DNA of 64,000 nucleotides from Morinoia aosen (Eukaryota; Arthropoda; Malacostraca; Amphipoda; Talitridae), in contig CM059580.1 in assembly GCA_030386875.1 (NCBI GenBank), forward strand, positions 1,206,838 to 1,270,837, in the 5' to 3' direction. Shown one piece after another: positions 12,601 to 19,420 of the stretch. The notes under the pieces are model-generated. The model worked only from the letters and a program-made list of their open reading frames with translations. It ran no database searches and was not told the DNA's origin. The stretch's first letter is position 1. Each line of letters begins with the position of its first letter. A program made the position numbers and the translations under genes.

Positions 12601-14068
12601 ACGTTGAGCAAATGGAAGCATTAGGCAGTCCGGCAAGCTGTCGATGTTTCGTGACGTGTCGCTCATAGAGGGTGTGGTTGTGCGCCTTTCTAGCGATGGG
12701 GATGATGTCACTGTTGAATGCGACGGTTGGTAGAGCTGAAGGCGACGGTTGACGATGTCTAGGCGAAGATGTGGAGACCAGAATATGCAGCCTTTATTGA
12801 CGAGAAGACATTTCTATGGAAGTCAGTCTTTTCGAGGAAATTTCAGTCGCTAGCTAGGCAGACCTTTTCTTCTTAACGCTCATTCAAACACAGCGTAGAG
12901 TATAGTCACAGCAGAACCATGACACGTCAGTCGTGATCGTCAGTTGTCTACAGAGTTAGTTGCCTTGCTACTACTTAGCATTATACGATAAATATTGCCC
13001 CGAGTTACAGGAAAATTGTCCTGTGGGCAACTGCAACTTACATGTTTTTTGTGCAGGAGACTTTGCGGTGCTGTTCAGCGCAGGCATGTCCATGAAGCAG
13101 GCGGTGCATTATAGATACGACTTAACCTAACTCAACCCAACCTGACCTAATCCAACCTAACCTAACCTAATCCAACCTGCATCCCCCTATATAATTTTTA
13201 GGAAAAAAATTTATAATACAATTTTTAAATAGATATTTTCTACACAGGTGACTTTGCGGTGCTGCTGAACGCAGGCATGTCCATGAAGCAGGCCCTGATG
13301 TACAATTTCCTGTCCGCCACGACCTGCTACGCCGGCCTCGTGCTCGGCATCCTGCTGGGGGAGTTCACCACCGACAACTCCTACATCTTCGCCCTCGCCG
13401 CCGGCATGTTTATCTACATCTCCTGTGTCGACATGGTGAGTGTCGTGATCGTCGATCGTCAGTCGTGTCGTGTGTGGACATGGTCAGTCGTGATCGTCAG
13501 TTGTAATCGTCAGTCATCAGTTGGTAAGTGTGTCCATCTCATGTGTGGACATGGTGAGTCGTGATCGTCAGTCATCAGTCGTGATCGTCAGCCGTCTCGT
13601 GTGTGGACATGGTGAGTGCTGATCGTCAGTCGTGGTCGTCAGTCGTGATCCTCATTCGTCAGTCGTCAGTTGTGGTCGTCAGCCATCAGGCGTGATCGCC
13701 AGTGGTCTCATGTGTAGACATACTAGTCATTCCCCCCTCTCGTGATGCCATGCCAGTCATTACCCCTCTCTGGTAATGCCATGCCAGTATTACCCCTCTC
13801 TGGTAATGCCATGCCAGTCATTACCCATCTCTGGTAATGCCATGCCAGTCATTACTCCTCTCTGGTAATGCCAGTCATTTCCACGCTATTCAATACCCCC
13901 ATTACCCCGCAGGTGCCCGAGCTGAACGAGGTGATGAACACGGCGTGCGAGAAGGGCACCGGTAAGGACGTGGCCTGGATCATGCTGCTCCAGAACCTGG
14001 GCCTCATGCTGGGTGCTGGACTGCTGTTCCTGCTCGCCTACTACCAGGACCAGATCGCGCTGGACTAG
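405..14068 (+). CDS. SLC39A8/14-like: ZIP-family divalent metal transporter, ZIP8/ZIP14 type (nine exons)
   Basis: Spliced coding sequence: 405-637, 3292-3469, 3618-3879, 5736-5905, 6945-7097, 8346-8996, 11149-11362, 13248-13435, 13913-14068. It totals 2205 nt, 734 residues, and every junction is GT-AG and in phase. Order: signal peptide (about 1-23), cysteine-containing ectodomain with a degenerate PAL motif (PAVVTQ, 167-172), TM1-TM3 (225-332), a 217-residue cytosolic loop, then TM4-TM8. Metal-site motifs are HNFLD in TM4 (585-589) and EELPHELGD in TM5 (614-622). In known ZIPs the second motif usually begins with His; Glu there marks ZIP8 and ZIP14, which carry Zn, Fe, Mn and Cd into the cytosol. 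Substrate range and membrane location are therefore inferred. Human ZIP8/14 are 460-490 residues; the excess here is mainly the long loop. ZIP6/ZIP10 descent is less likely because those keep the His. Confidence 0.93.
688..1035 (+). repeat. Interspersed repeat family R2, copy 1
   Basis: Clearly related along its length to 20404-20735, including shared stretches such as ATTTATCTACTTTCCAT-like, TCTGGGA-CTTC and CTAACCTAAC-CTAA-CCTTAACATC. It is AT-rich, with no coding capacity and no clear terminal repeats. Class unknown. Confidence 0.6.
1340..1567 (+). repeat. Two-copy tandem duplication of about 115 bp
   Basis: Positions about 1340-1452 and 1455-1567 are near-copies; both contain TTTCTATCCATTGAAATTTT and ATGGAAAAAAG. 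They lie inside intron 1 of the ZIP gene. Confidence 0.75.
1700..1950. repeat. Degenerate short tandem repeat (GAATC-TTATCT-AATAAG)
   Basis: Irregular repetition of an AT-rich unit of about 17-30 bases built from AATCATTATCT and AATAAGATAGTG. Intron 1 of the ZIP gene. Confidence 0.7.
2003..2335 (+). repeat. Interspersed repeat family R1, copy 1
   Basis: Shares a 330-base pattern with 6210-6545, 18978-19290 (same strand), and 57404-57690 and 59961-60225 (opposite strand). Landmarks are CAGGGGGACA near one end, TTCGGTTCACTGCTGTCCTG in the middle and ATGGTGCCTTC near the other end. No terminal inverted repeats or coding capacity seen. It may be a SINE or a fragment of a larger element. Confidence 0.7.
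3107..3297 (+). repeat. 55-bp tandem repeat carrying the exon 2 splice acceptor
   Basis: Four acceptor-like sites (pyrimidine tract, TTGCAG, then GCTG) end at 3125, 3180, 3235 and 3291, spaced 55, 55 and 56 bases. Only the last joins exon 2 in a usable frame. The unit also contains ATCAATGGCTAAAGC. Confidence 0.88.
3292..3469 (+). CDS. ZIP gene exon 2: ectodomain
   Basis: Enters in phase 2 (completing a Leu codon) and leaves in phase 0 at GTGAGA. It encodes a Leu/Gln-rich helix ([12 protein letters not shown]) like the helix-rich ectodomain of ZIP8/14, then a Cys- and Asn-containing segment with an NCT sequon. Its acceptor is the last of four tandem copies of an acceptor-like unit. The three upstream copies would shift the frame or reach a stop. 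Confidence 0.88.
3459..3595 (+). repeat. Imperfect tandem copies of the exon 2 donor region
   Basis: The junction CAATAAGGTGAGACAGGCTC and the following bases recur as CAATAAAGTAAAGTAAGCTC about 67 bases on, both followed by a GTG-TGCTG-CTGTTTC-AATGA block. A partial third copy lies between them. Confidence 0.65.
3618..3879 (+). CDS. ZIP gene exon 3: membrane-proximal ectodomain
   Basis: Acceptor CCACCACAG, donor GTGTGT, phase 0 to phase 1. It starts with Cys and carries [12 protein letters not shown], which I align with the proline-containing PAL motif and following Cys of the LIV-1 ectodomain. The rest is a hydrophilic, Lys/Glu-rich linker to the first membrane segment with an NET sequon. 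Confidence 0.88.
4277..5165. mobile_element. Non-autonomous Tc1/mariner (pogo/Tigger-like) element
   Basis: Terminal inverted repeats CAGTCATACCTCACCTTT at 4277 and its complement ending at 5165, flanked by TA on both sides (4275-4276, 5166-5167). The next bases, AATTAATTCGTTGCAGGAG, resemble ends I associate with pogo/Tigger-type elements. There is no transposase frame; the interior contains an AAC/GTT trinucleotide run near 4555-4575. It sits in intron 3 of the ZIP gene. Confidence 0.8.
5380..5665 (+). repeat. 37-bp tandem repeat, about 7.5 copies
   Basis: Nearly identical units containing ACAAAGTGTTGAAATAGAAC. The array ends about 70 bases before the exon 4 acceptor. Confidence 0.92.
5736..5905 (+). 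CDS. ZIP gene exon 4: TM1 and TM2
   Basis: Phase 1 to phase 0. It begins V-W-G-Y-G, as at the start of TM1 in ZIP8/14. Two hydrophobic helices follow, the second ending A-F-H-L-L-P-Q. Base composition is markedly GC-rich against AT-rich introns. Confidence 0.92.
5960..6235 (+). repeat. 58-bp tandem repeat, about 3 copies plus degenerate flanks
   Basis: Units contain GACTAGTGTATCTATGGGAG and TAACTGTTGTATCTGTGGGA. The motif matches the CAGGGGGACA..TATTGTATCTATG end of family R1, whose second copy follows directly, so the array looks like an amplified R1 end. Confidence 0.85.
6210..6545 (+). repeat. Interspersed repeat family R1, copy 2
   Basis: Same order of landmarks as the copy at 2003-2335 (TGCTGTCCTGTTTTTCAGCA, ATGGTGCCTTC). 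It lies in intron 4 of the ZIP gene. Confidence 0.7.
6573..6920 (-). mobile_element. piggyBac-like MITE family (TTAA type), divergent copy
   Basis: Begins CAACACTTTGGCTGCGGCAG and ends CAGTCAAAGTGTTGA, an imperfect inverted pair. The interior (ACTGGTCGGTCAGCAGC, CCCTCCATGTACC) is shared with copies at 20881, 42275, 53440, 58374 and 60543. It ends 24 bases before exon 5. Confidence 0.65.
6945..7097 (+). CDS. ZIP gene exon 5: TM3
   Basis: 51 codons, phase 0 at both ends, acceptor GTGCAG and donor GTGAGT. It encodes a polar stretch, then a membrane helix ([20 protein letters not shown]) and a basic end that starts the cytosolic loop. Confidence 0.9.
7085..7550 (+). repeat. Approximately 110-bp tandem repeat carrying the exon 5 donor
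   Basis: The exon 5 junction, ACACTCTGTGAGTTCTCTTG, recurs as CACTCCTTGAGCTCTCTTG, CACTCCGTGAGTTCTCTTA, CACTCCTGAGTTCTCTTA and CACTCCGTGAGTTCTATT. Each is followed by a T-rich tract, CAACC and a GTTGATTA-GGGCGTA block. Only the first copy joins an open exon. Confidence 0.85.
7551..8345. other. Rest of ZIP intron 5, unannotated
   Basis: About 800 bases with no repeat, transposon end or exon that I can support. It ends in TGTTCTAG before exon 6. Confidence 0.4.
8346..8996 (+). CDS. ZIP gene exon 6: long cytosolic loop
   Basis: A single 217-codon exon, phase 0 at both ends, with donor CAG|GTATGA. Ser/Thr-rich and low-complexity, with scattered Cys and His (for example NAHHCC) that could bind metal. 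The equivalent TM3-TM4 loop in ZIP proteins is variable and often His-rich; here it is unusually long for the ZIP8/14 type and more Cys/Ser-rich. No known domain recognised. Confidence 0.85.
9007..9235 (+). repeat. 20-bp tandem repeat beginning at the exon 6 donor
   Basis: About 11 units of CAGTTTTACGACTATTCCCT with small changes. The array starts about 10 bases after the GTATGA donor at 8997. Confidence 0.92.
9236..9889. other. ZIP intron 6 middle part, unannotated
   Basis: T- and G-rich single-copy-looking DNA between two tandem arrays. No exon or transposon end recognised. Confidence 0.4.
9890..11147 (+). repeat. CT-rich 25/26-bp minisatellite abutting the exon 7 acceptor
   Basis: About 1.25 kb in which almost every base is C, T or A. 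A 25-bp unit (with CCACTCTGCCTCTCACCACT) fills about 10120-10375, and a 26-bp unit (with CACTCACCTCCCACTCCCCC) fills most of 10375-11125. It ends in a C run and CAG. The region is open in one frame for 494 codons only because the repeat lacks stops. Confidence 0.93.
11149..11362 (+). CDS. ZIP gene exon 7: TM4, TM5 and metal-binding motifs
   Basis: Phase 0 to phase 1. It carries HNFLD (TM4) and the first part of EELPHELGD (TM5); the final Gly codon is split by the intron. The acceptor is preceded by a run of at least 15 C and by 1.25 kb of CT-rich repeat. Codon third positions are strongly C/G. Confidence 0.94.
11363..11526 (+). repeat. Short tandem repeat derived from the exon 7 donor (GTCAGT family)
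   Basis: The donor GTCAGTGATT is followed by about a dozen units of GTCAGTCGTGATT or CGTCAGTTGTGTT type. The array is interrupted at 11527 by a 1.4-kb insertion and resumes at 12925. Confidence 0.85.
11527..12924. mobile_element. Probable solo LTR or LTR-like insertion (1398 bp)
   Basis: Begins TGTTACGGTC and ends GAACCATGACA, an imperfect short inverted pair with TG...CA ends. It is flanked by CGTCAG at 11521-11526 and 12925-12930 and cleanly interrupts the GTCAGT repeat. It has no coding capacity. Because CGTCAG is also the host repeat unit, the true target duplication may be shorter. A full element cannot be excluded if its interior is simply non-coding. Confidence 0.65.
12925..12960 (+). 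repeat. Right remnant of the GTCAGT repeat
   Basis: CGTCAGTCGTGATCGTCAGTT continues the array broken by the insertion at 11527-12924. Confidence 0.75.
13055..13105 (+). pseudogene. Truncated duplicate of ZIP exon 8 start
   Basis: After an intact TTTTTTGTGCAG-like acceptor, the sequence encodes [16 protein letters not shown], two residues different from exon 8. It then breaks off into unrelated sequence. It cannot replace exon 8 because TM6 and TM7 are missing. Confidence 0.85.
13121..13182 (-). repeat. Interstitial telomere-like CCTAA repeat
   Basis: About 60 bases of CCTAA/CCCAA/TCCAA pentamer variants including CCTAACCTAACCTAA. Read on the minus strand this is TTAGG, the common arthropod telomere unit. 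It directly follows the broken exon 8 copy. Confidence 0.75.
13248..13435 (+). CDS. ZIP gene exon 8: TM6 and TM7
   Basis: Completes the Gly of the TM5 motif and continues [11 protein letters not shown], conserved in the family. Two further membrane helices follow, ending I-S-C-V-D-M before GTGAGT. A truncated copy of its first 50 bases lies about 190 bases upstream. Confidence 0.94.
13437..13725 (+). repeat. Tandem repeat carrying the exon 8 donor
   Basis: The junction GTGTCGACATGGTGAGTGTC recurs as GTGTGGACATGGTCAGTCG, GTGTGGACATGGTGAGTCG, GTGTGGACATGGTGAGTGC and GTGTAGACAT, spaced about 60-120 bases and separated by GATCGTCAGTCGT units. Confidence 0.88.
13728..13880 (+). repeat. 31-bp tandem repeat before the exon 9 acceptor
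   Basis: About five units containing CATTACCCCTCTCTGGTAAT and GCCATGCCAGT. The pyrimidine-rich units end about 30 bases before the exon 9 acceptor. Confidence 0.9.
13913..14068 (+). CDS. ZIP gene exon 9: TM8 and C terminus
   Basis: Phase 0 after CCCCGCAG. It encodes PELNEV, then TM8 ([20 protein letters not shown]) and ends shortly after in TAG, as in ZIP8/14 where the C terminus is short and extracytosolic. Confidence 0.93.
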   Translation: MPELNEVMNTACEKGTGKDVAWIMLLQNLGLMLGAGLLFLLAYYQDQIALD

Positions 14069-14480
14069 CTGGGCAATAGTCCAGTGCTGTGATGGTCCAG
14101 CGTGATTCAGCTGGGCGGTGGTCCACCGTGATCCAGCTCTGTGATGGACCTCCATTTCTGATTTTAGGCCTACGCTAGAGAAGGCTGTGCAATAATTCGT
14201 GTACATATAATGAGTTGTGTGCGGTTGGTGTGTGCGTGTGTGTATGTGTACTCCCAGGGTACTGCGTAGCATGAATGCAGTGTCGTACACAGTAACAAAT
14301 ATACTGTGTGCTTGGGACTAACGGCTTATGGTAGGGGTTCCCGTCCAGGCATCTAGTCAGGGGCCTCCTCGGTGCTATACGCTGGGTCACAGCCATGTCA
14401 TGTGACATCTCCAGTCGTACTTAACAAACCGCGTCGCTTCCACATCGTCCGACGTCGAAATTTTCTGATACCAAGTGGCA
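14069..14480 (+). other. Putative 3' untranslated region of the ZIP gene
   Basis: Begins at the TAG and has a few imperfect copies of a GGTCCA-GTGAT-CAGCT motif. I see no AATAAA close to the stop codon, so the transcript end is not located. The nearest good signal, AATAAAG near 18873, is nearly 5 kb away. Confidence 0.35.
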
Positions 14481-14499
14481 ATAAGCTAATTGAGTTATT

Positions 14500-14925
14500 T
14501 TCGTGCGGCTCCTGTTGTTGCGAGTGTATCTGTGATACCAGACGAAAATAACGCCAGAAATCGTGTGTGTTTGAGTTATTGCGAGTGTATCTGTGATACC
14601 GGACGAAAATAATGCCAGAAATCGTGTGTGTTTGAGTTATTGCGAGTGTATCTGTGATACCGGACGAAAATAACGCCAGAAATCGTGTGTGTTTGAGTTA
14701 TTGCGAGTGTATCTGTGATACCGGACAAAAATAACGCCAGAAATCGTGTGTGGTTGAGTTATTGCGACTGTATCTGTGATACCAGACGAAAATAACGCGA
14801 GAAATCGTGTGTGGTTGAGTTATTGCGAGTGTATCTGTGATACCGGACAAAAATAACGCCAGAAATCGTGTGTGGTTGAGTTATTGCGAGAGTATCTGTG
14901 ATACCGGACGAAAATAATGCTAGAG
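14500..14925 (+). repeat. 61-bp tandem repeat, seven copies
   Basis: Units contain GAGTGTATCTGTGATACC and AAAATAACGCCAGAAATCG with few changes. Each unit includes the palindrome-like GTATCTGTGATAC. Confidence 0.95.
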
Positions 14926-15149
14926 ATCGGGTGATTGTGGCTCACCTTGCCCGGTATCTAATGTACGACGCCATGTTGTTTTGTGTGGCTGCACATCTAA
15001 CTACTTATTGCTCTTGTTTGCCATGGATTGTTGGATCTCTTTGTACATAATATTACGCCCCACCTGCTCCCTGTTAGACTTAGTGCGTCAGTTACTCCCT
15101 GATAGGGCTTCCGAACCTTGCCTGGCGGGCGCGTCTCACCTAGTTTTGT

Positions 15150-15275
15150 TTGATGGCAGCTACTTGGTATCTACCCGTGTTGTGTCTTGGTATCTACCAG
15201 TGTTGCGTCTTGATATCTACCAGTGTTGCGTCTTGATATCTACCAGTGTTGTGTCTTAGCATCTACTTGTTTTGT
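15150..15275 (+). repeat. 23-bp tandem repeat, about five copies
   Basis: Units of GTCTTGATATCTACCAGTGT type, slightly degenerate. Confidence 0.85.
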
Positions 15276-16190
15276 CTCACACTACACCGATAGAGTTCTT
15301 ACACAACAATCTAGACCTCGTTTTCCAGAAATCAGCCAAAATCCGGCCTATTTCAGGACGAATACCGACCCAAACTTGATTTGTTTCATCTCCCAACATG
15401 CGTGTACTTTTGAAACTCGACTCTGAAGTGAACTCCACGCGGGGTGATAATTGCAAACTCATCACAATTTTCACTCACAATTTTCCTTTTGTGCAAAATG
15501 ATGATTTTTAACAAGTCTTGAATGCTTAAGTAGAAGGACTGGGCGAAACTTGACACGGATTCATATATAATTATGACCAAATTCATATCGATAATTGATT
15601 TTATTATGAACGGTTTAATTTGGAATTGACGTTTTAATTATGAGAATATTTTAAAATTTTGAGAAATTGCGTGGTTTGCTATTGACCCGTGCGCAGTGAA
15701 AGCATGAAAGGTTCAATAGTTCACTTGATATGACATTTTTTATGAAGACTTGACCTTGACCTTGAAATTTTAAGGATAGACTTGGCAATTTTTTTGCTGT
15801 GTTTTCTGTTTTTTAGTCAGAAATTTGTGTCTTCTGGCACCCAACGATATGTACTTTCCCCATTCGCCTTCAATGTATATGTGCCATGTATATTGATATG
15901 TGTCTGCAATGTAAGTATGATGTATCTGTATGAGCATCACTACCGCTCATGCGTCACCACAGATGTAGGGTATAACTCCTGTGCAATATGCGGCATTTCA
16001 TACACTAATGATCATTTATGTAAAAATATAGTATAGCTCCATATAAATAATATATCAATCTATTGCAACAAAAGAAGAAGGCGGGATTTCATACCCTAAT
16101 GAATTTATGTAGATATGTGTGGCTCCATATAAATATCATGTCAATCTATAGCTACAAAACAGGGAGGAAGGCGGATGTCTAGCTACACTC
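15276..16190. other. Intergenic, unannotated
   Basis: AT-rich DNA. Two short segments around 15990-16040 and 16085-16150 resemble each other (TTTCATAC-CTAATGA-TTATGTA, GCTCCATATAAATA), pointing to an old duplication of about 100 bases. No gene recognised. Confidence 0.4.
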
Positions 16191-16446
16191 GGAGGGCAAA
16201 TATGCAGAGTGTCCTAACCCACAAATCAGAGGACAAAACTGGCAGAGTGGAGTAAGTGACAATTTCCCCTCATAGCGGCGTAGATGTCTTTCAGGCAGAG
16301 TGGCCTAGTTCCTAGTTCAGTTCCTAGTTAGTAACTTGGCTAGGAAAAGCCAGTTTGGCAACCCTGCGTTGAACACCACGCCTCTAACTTGAGTGTTTTA
16401 AATTTTTTTTTTTTGTGGGTTAGGACACTCTGCATATTTGCCCTCC
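16191..16446. mobile_element. MITE with 35-bp perfect terminal inverted repeats
   Basis: The first 35 bases (from GGAGGGCAAATATGCAGAGT) and the last 35 bases of this 256-base segment are exact reverse complements. Non-coding. No target duplication is evident, so the superfamily is not assigned. Confidence 0.88.
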
Positions 16447-16839
16447 AATTGTGGGAGCCCGTTTCGTAAATTCTATTATTTAAGATAAATTGAAGCATTT
16501 ATTTTAGCTTGTAAGGAAAACAAAGTATATAAAAACTTTCCATGCAAAGTGTAAGCAAGGAAAGTCAGTTTTGTCTCACAATAAAGGCTGTTTTTTTCGT
16601 CACTCTGTCAGACATTTGTGTCGCGTATCGAAATATTTTTTTATTTTTTTTTTTCGGTCACTCTGTAGCATTAGCTGCTCATGTAGTTTTTTTTTATTAT
16701 GGCAGTCTGTTGCGAGCAGATGCCTAATTTTCATGGTGTGTTTTGGTTCGAGTGTGTGTTTTGTTTGCGTTTGTTGGAGCTGTGAAGAATAGAGAAGACT
16801 TGGATGTAACTTAAACAGTACGTCACAGAAAAAAAAAAT

Positions 16840-16849
16840 ACAGTGTGTG

Positions 16850-16881
<32 letters not shown>

Positions 16882-17006
16882 TTATTTTATATATATATAT
16901 ATATACACACACACATTATTTTATATATATATATATATACACACACACATTATTTTATATATATATACACACACACATTATTTTATATATATATACACAC
17001 ACACAT
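16840..17006. repeat. Compound microsatellite (TA)n(CA)n with ATTATTT linkers
   Basis: Five blocks of alternating TA then CA dinucleotides separated by ATTATTTTA, each 28-37 bases. All frames are open for 60-70 codons because the dinucleotides encode no stops in these phases. Confidence 0.95.
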
Positions 17007-17008
17007 TA

Positions 17009-17193
17009 TGTCCCACAAAAACCCGAACCGAGGATTTATTTTCCCGTATCAGTGATACCATCATAAGAATACCATAGCCATTTAATATCTAGCAAAATTA
17101 TCCTTCAAAATTAACTTATAGAAAAAGTATTACTGATTATGATGGTATCACTGATACGGGAAAACAAAAACTCGGTTCGGGTTTTTGTGGGAC
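17009..17193. mobile_element. TA-flanked MITE, family M1, copy 1
   Basis: Inverted ends GTCCCACAAAAACCCGAACC (from 17010) and its complement ending at 17193, with TA on each side (17007-17008, 17194-17195). The inverted match extends inward through GTATCAGTGATACC. Non-coding and probably mobilised by a mariner-type transposase. Confidence 0.88.
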
Positions 17194-18228
17194 TAACTAT
17201 TGTAATTTTATTTTTGAAGGGACATACTGTATGGATGATAACAGACCTGACGCTGCAGGTGTTGACGTCAGCGCGATGGAAATTATTTCTCTCACGTTTA
17301 GACTTAGGCATTTTGTTTAGAATTTAGCATTCGCCCTTTTGAAACTGCCGACGGATAACGGCGGTGTATGGAGGACGAACCGTTGATGAGATTGTAGTAT
17401 TGGAGTAACCTTAACTGATAGATATCATGGATAAAGTTAGTAGATTACATATATATGTATGAGATACCCTATTTTTTATTGTCAAAGCACCGTGCTTGTC
17501 TTCTGGAATTTTTATTCAGGCTGGCTTGCCAGACGTGAGTTGTGTTGTGGTGTGTTGAGTTGTGTTATGTTGTGGTGTGGTGCGGTGCGGTGCTGCGTCT
17601 CGTGAACGTTATTTTCCTGTTCAATAATTATATATACTATGTGTCGTGAGTCTAGACAGCATGTGGCTGGAGGATGTAATATAAGAAATGAAGATATTTT
17701 GCCACTTCAAAGTTTAATGATGGTACAGCGTTGTGTGCGTGCGTGTGTGGGTGTGTGGGTGTACCTGTGAACGGAATCTTGAGGTAGTGAAGAAATCTGT
17801 TGCTTGGAAGCAGGAATCTGTTGTGGGTTTATCTTCATGGCATCGTTTCTTCGTCAATTCTCCCCTCAAGCAGCAGGACACTTAAGTTTTCTGGTTGCTG
17901 CAGATGCACTTTGTTTGTATTCTCCGAGGGCGTTATATTGGAGTGTGGAACACTTCTTTCGATCCGTGTTTTTTGTTATGTAACTTACGTCTTCCGTTGC
18001 TGTGTGTGTGTTGTCGTACCGGCGGCAGCGTGCCAAACGTACGACCCACAAAATGCTGTGGTCTTGCCAGGTGTGAAGAATGGGTGGTCCTTCTTGGTCG
18101 TGTTTGGAATTCCCCTGAAAATAATTCAATTGAATTCCGAATATAAAATTTGGAGTTCAATTTGGGGATCGTTTTTTTTACATTAGTTGCTTAAAATGCT
18201 GCTGACGCTAACTTTGACACTACTGTAT

Positions 18229-18270
18229 CCCCCCCCCCCCCCTCTCTCCCCCTCCTCCCTCCTCCCTCTC
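18229..18270. repeat. Poly-C / CCT-rich low-complexity run
   Basis: A run of about 14 C followed by CTCTCCCCCTCCTCCCTCC. Confidence 0.9.
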
Positions 18271-18317
18271 AGTGTGCGCATCCTAACAGGAGCTTGAGAA
18301 GGAAGTGGTTGCCTGCT

Positions 18318-18472
18318 AAAGCAAAAATGTATCCACTCACCGATGTATGTGTGTGTATATACATGATACCAGAACCACACAACAGTGTAGTTCTGATATA
18401 TGGTTTCGGTATCTTATATACAATTATACATATGTCAGCGGATACATTTTTTTGTGGACACCCTGTATACAG
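18318..18472. mobile_element. Palindromic MITE, family M2, copy 1
   Basis: Self-complementary element: AAAATGTATCCACTCACCGA at the left pairs with TCAGCGGATACATTTTTTTG at the right, and GATACCAGAACC pairs with GGTTTCGGTATC inside. It ends GTGGACACCCTGTA and directly abuts the M1 copy that follows. Confidence 0.75.
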
Positions 18473-18473
18473 T

Positions 18474-18680
18474 ATGTCCCACAAAAACCCGAACCGAGTA
18501 TTTATTTTCCTGTATCGTTAACACCATAATAATGATACCTGTATCAGTAATACCATCACAAGAATACCCGTATCAGTAATACCATCATAATTTTGCTTGA
18601 AATTAAATGCCTATGGTATTCCCATGATGGTATCACTGATACGGGAGAATAAATACTCGGTGCGGGGTTTTATGGGTCAC
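18474..18680. mobile_element. TA-flanked MITE, family M1, copy 2
   Basis: Starts GTCCCACAAAAACCCGAACC like the copy at 17009 and ends with the diverged complement CTCGGTGCGGGGTTTTATGG. The interior includes repeated GTATCAGTAATACCATCA. Confidence 0.82.
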
Positions 18681-18977
18681 ACTACACATGTACATCAATA
18701 GCAGGCGTGTCCTATAACAAACCATGATGATAAATGAGCTACCGTGCCTACTTGCTGCTGGCGTGACGGAGTGTTGAGGACTGTAACGCGTGTTGTACCC
18801 CACAGTATACTCTTCCTTCTAACCTGCGTTTGTGTCCTGACTCTCTAACGTCAACAGGAAAGTTTGTTTCTAATAAAGTTTGTTCACGGATTAGACAGAC
18901 TTGTTCATTGAATCACACTTGAATTTAGTTGATCGAGAATTGTTTGCAAAAACGACTGATTTGATGAATAGTTGACC

Positions 18978-19290
18978 CAGGGGGACACTACTGTTGTATC
19001 TATTATGGCAATTAACGCTCCCAGGGGGAATATGTGAGGTTCCGAGCTAACGGTCAGGTAGGCCTTCCTTTTGTTGAAATAAAATGTTTTTGTTTCGTTA
19101 CGGACCATCTTTTTTCGGTTCACTGCTGTCCTGTTTTTCAGCACCTACTACTTTCTTCTTCTACTTTTGTCTTGCTTTACAAACTTCTGTCTCAACTTAC
19201 TGATTATATGCCCCTTGTGCATAGATTCTGCAGTTTACCTGTCTCCTTTCTCTCTTTGGAACCCTTCTGTTGGGGTTAGGGAGGCCTAAT
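18978..19290 (+). repeat. Interspersed repeat family R1, copy 3
   Basis: Closest to the copy at 2003-2335; shares CAGGGGGACAC, GTTACGGACCATCTTTTTTC and TTCACTGCTGTCCTG. Confidence 0.75.
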
Positions 19291-19420
19291 AACATCTAAA
19301 CATCTTTATGCCTTTGATTTTCAAATATCAGTAGACAGAGGTCTTCAGTTGGTATACAGACCATGGAAGTAATGCTTCTGCTTAAATAAAACAATGTGAA
19401 AAGAAAAAAAAAACACTTCA

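Noticed and set aside
13121..13182. True chromosome end
   Set aside because: Only about 60 bases, imperfect, and inside an intron with coding exons on both sides.
16843..17077. Ile/Tyr/His/Thr-repeat open frames
   Set aside because: Dinucleotide microsatellite translated; no coding signal.
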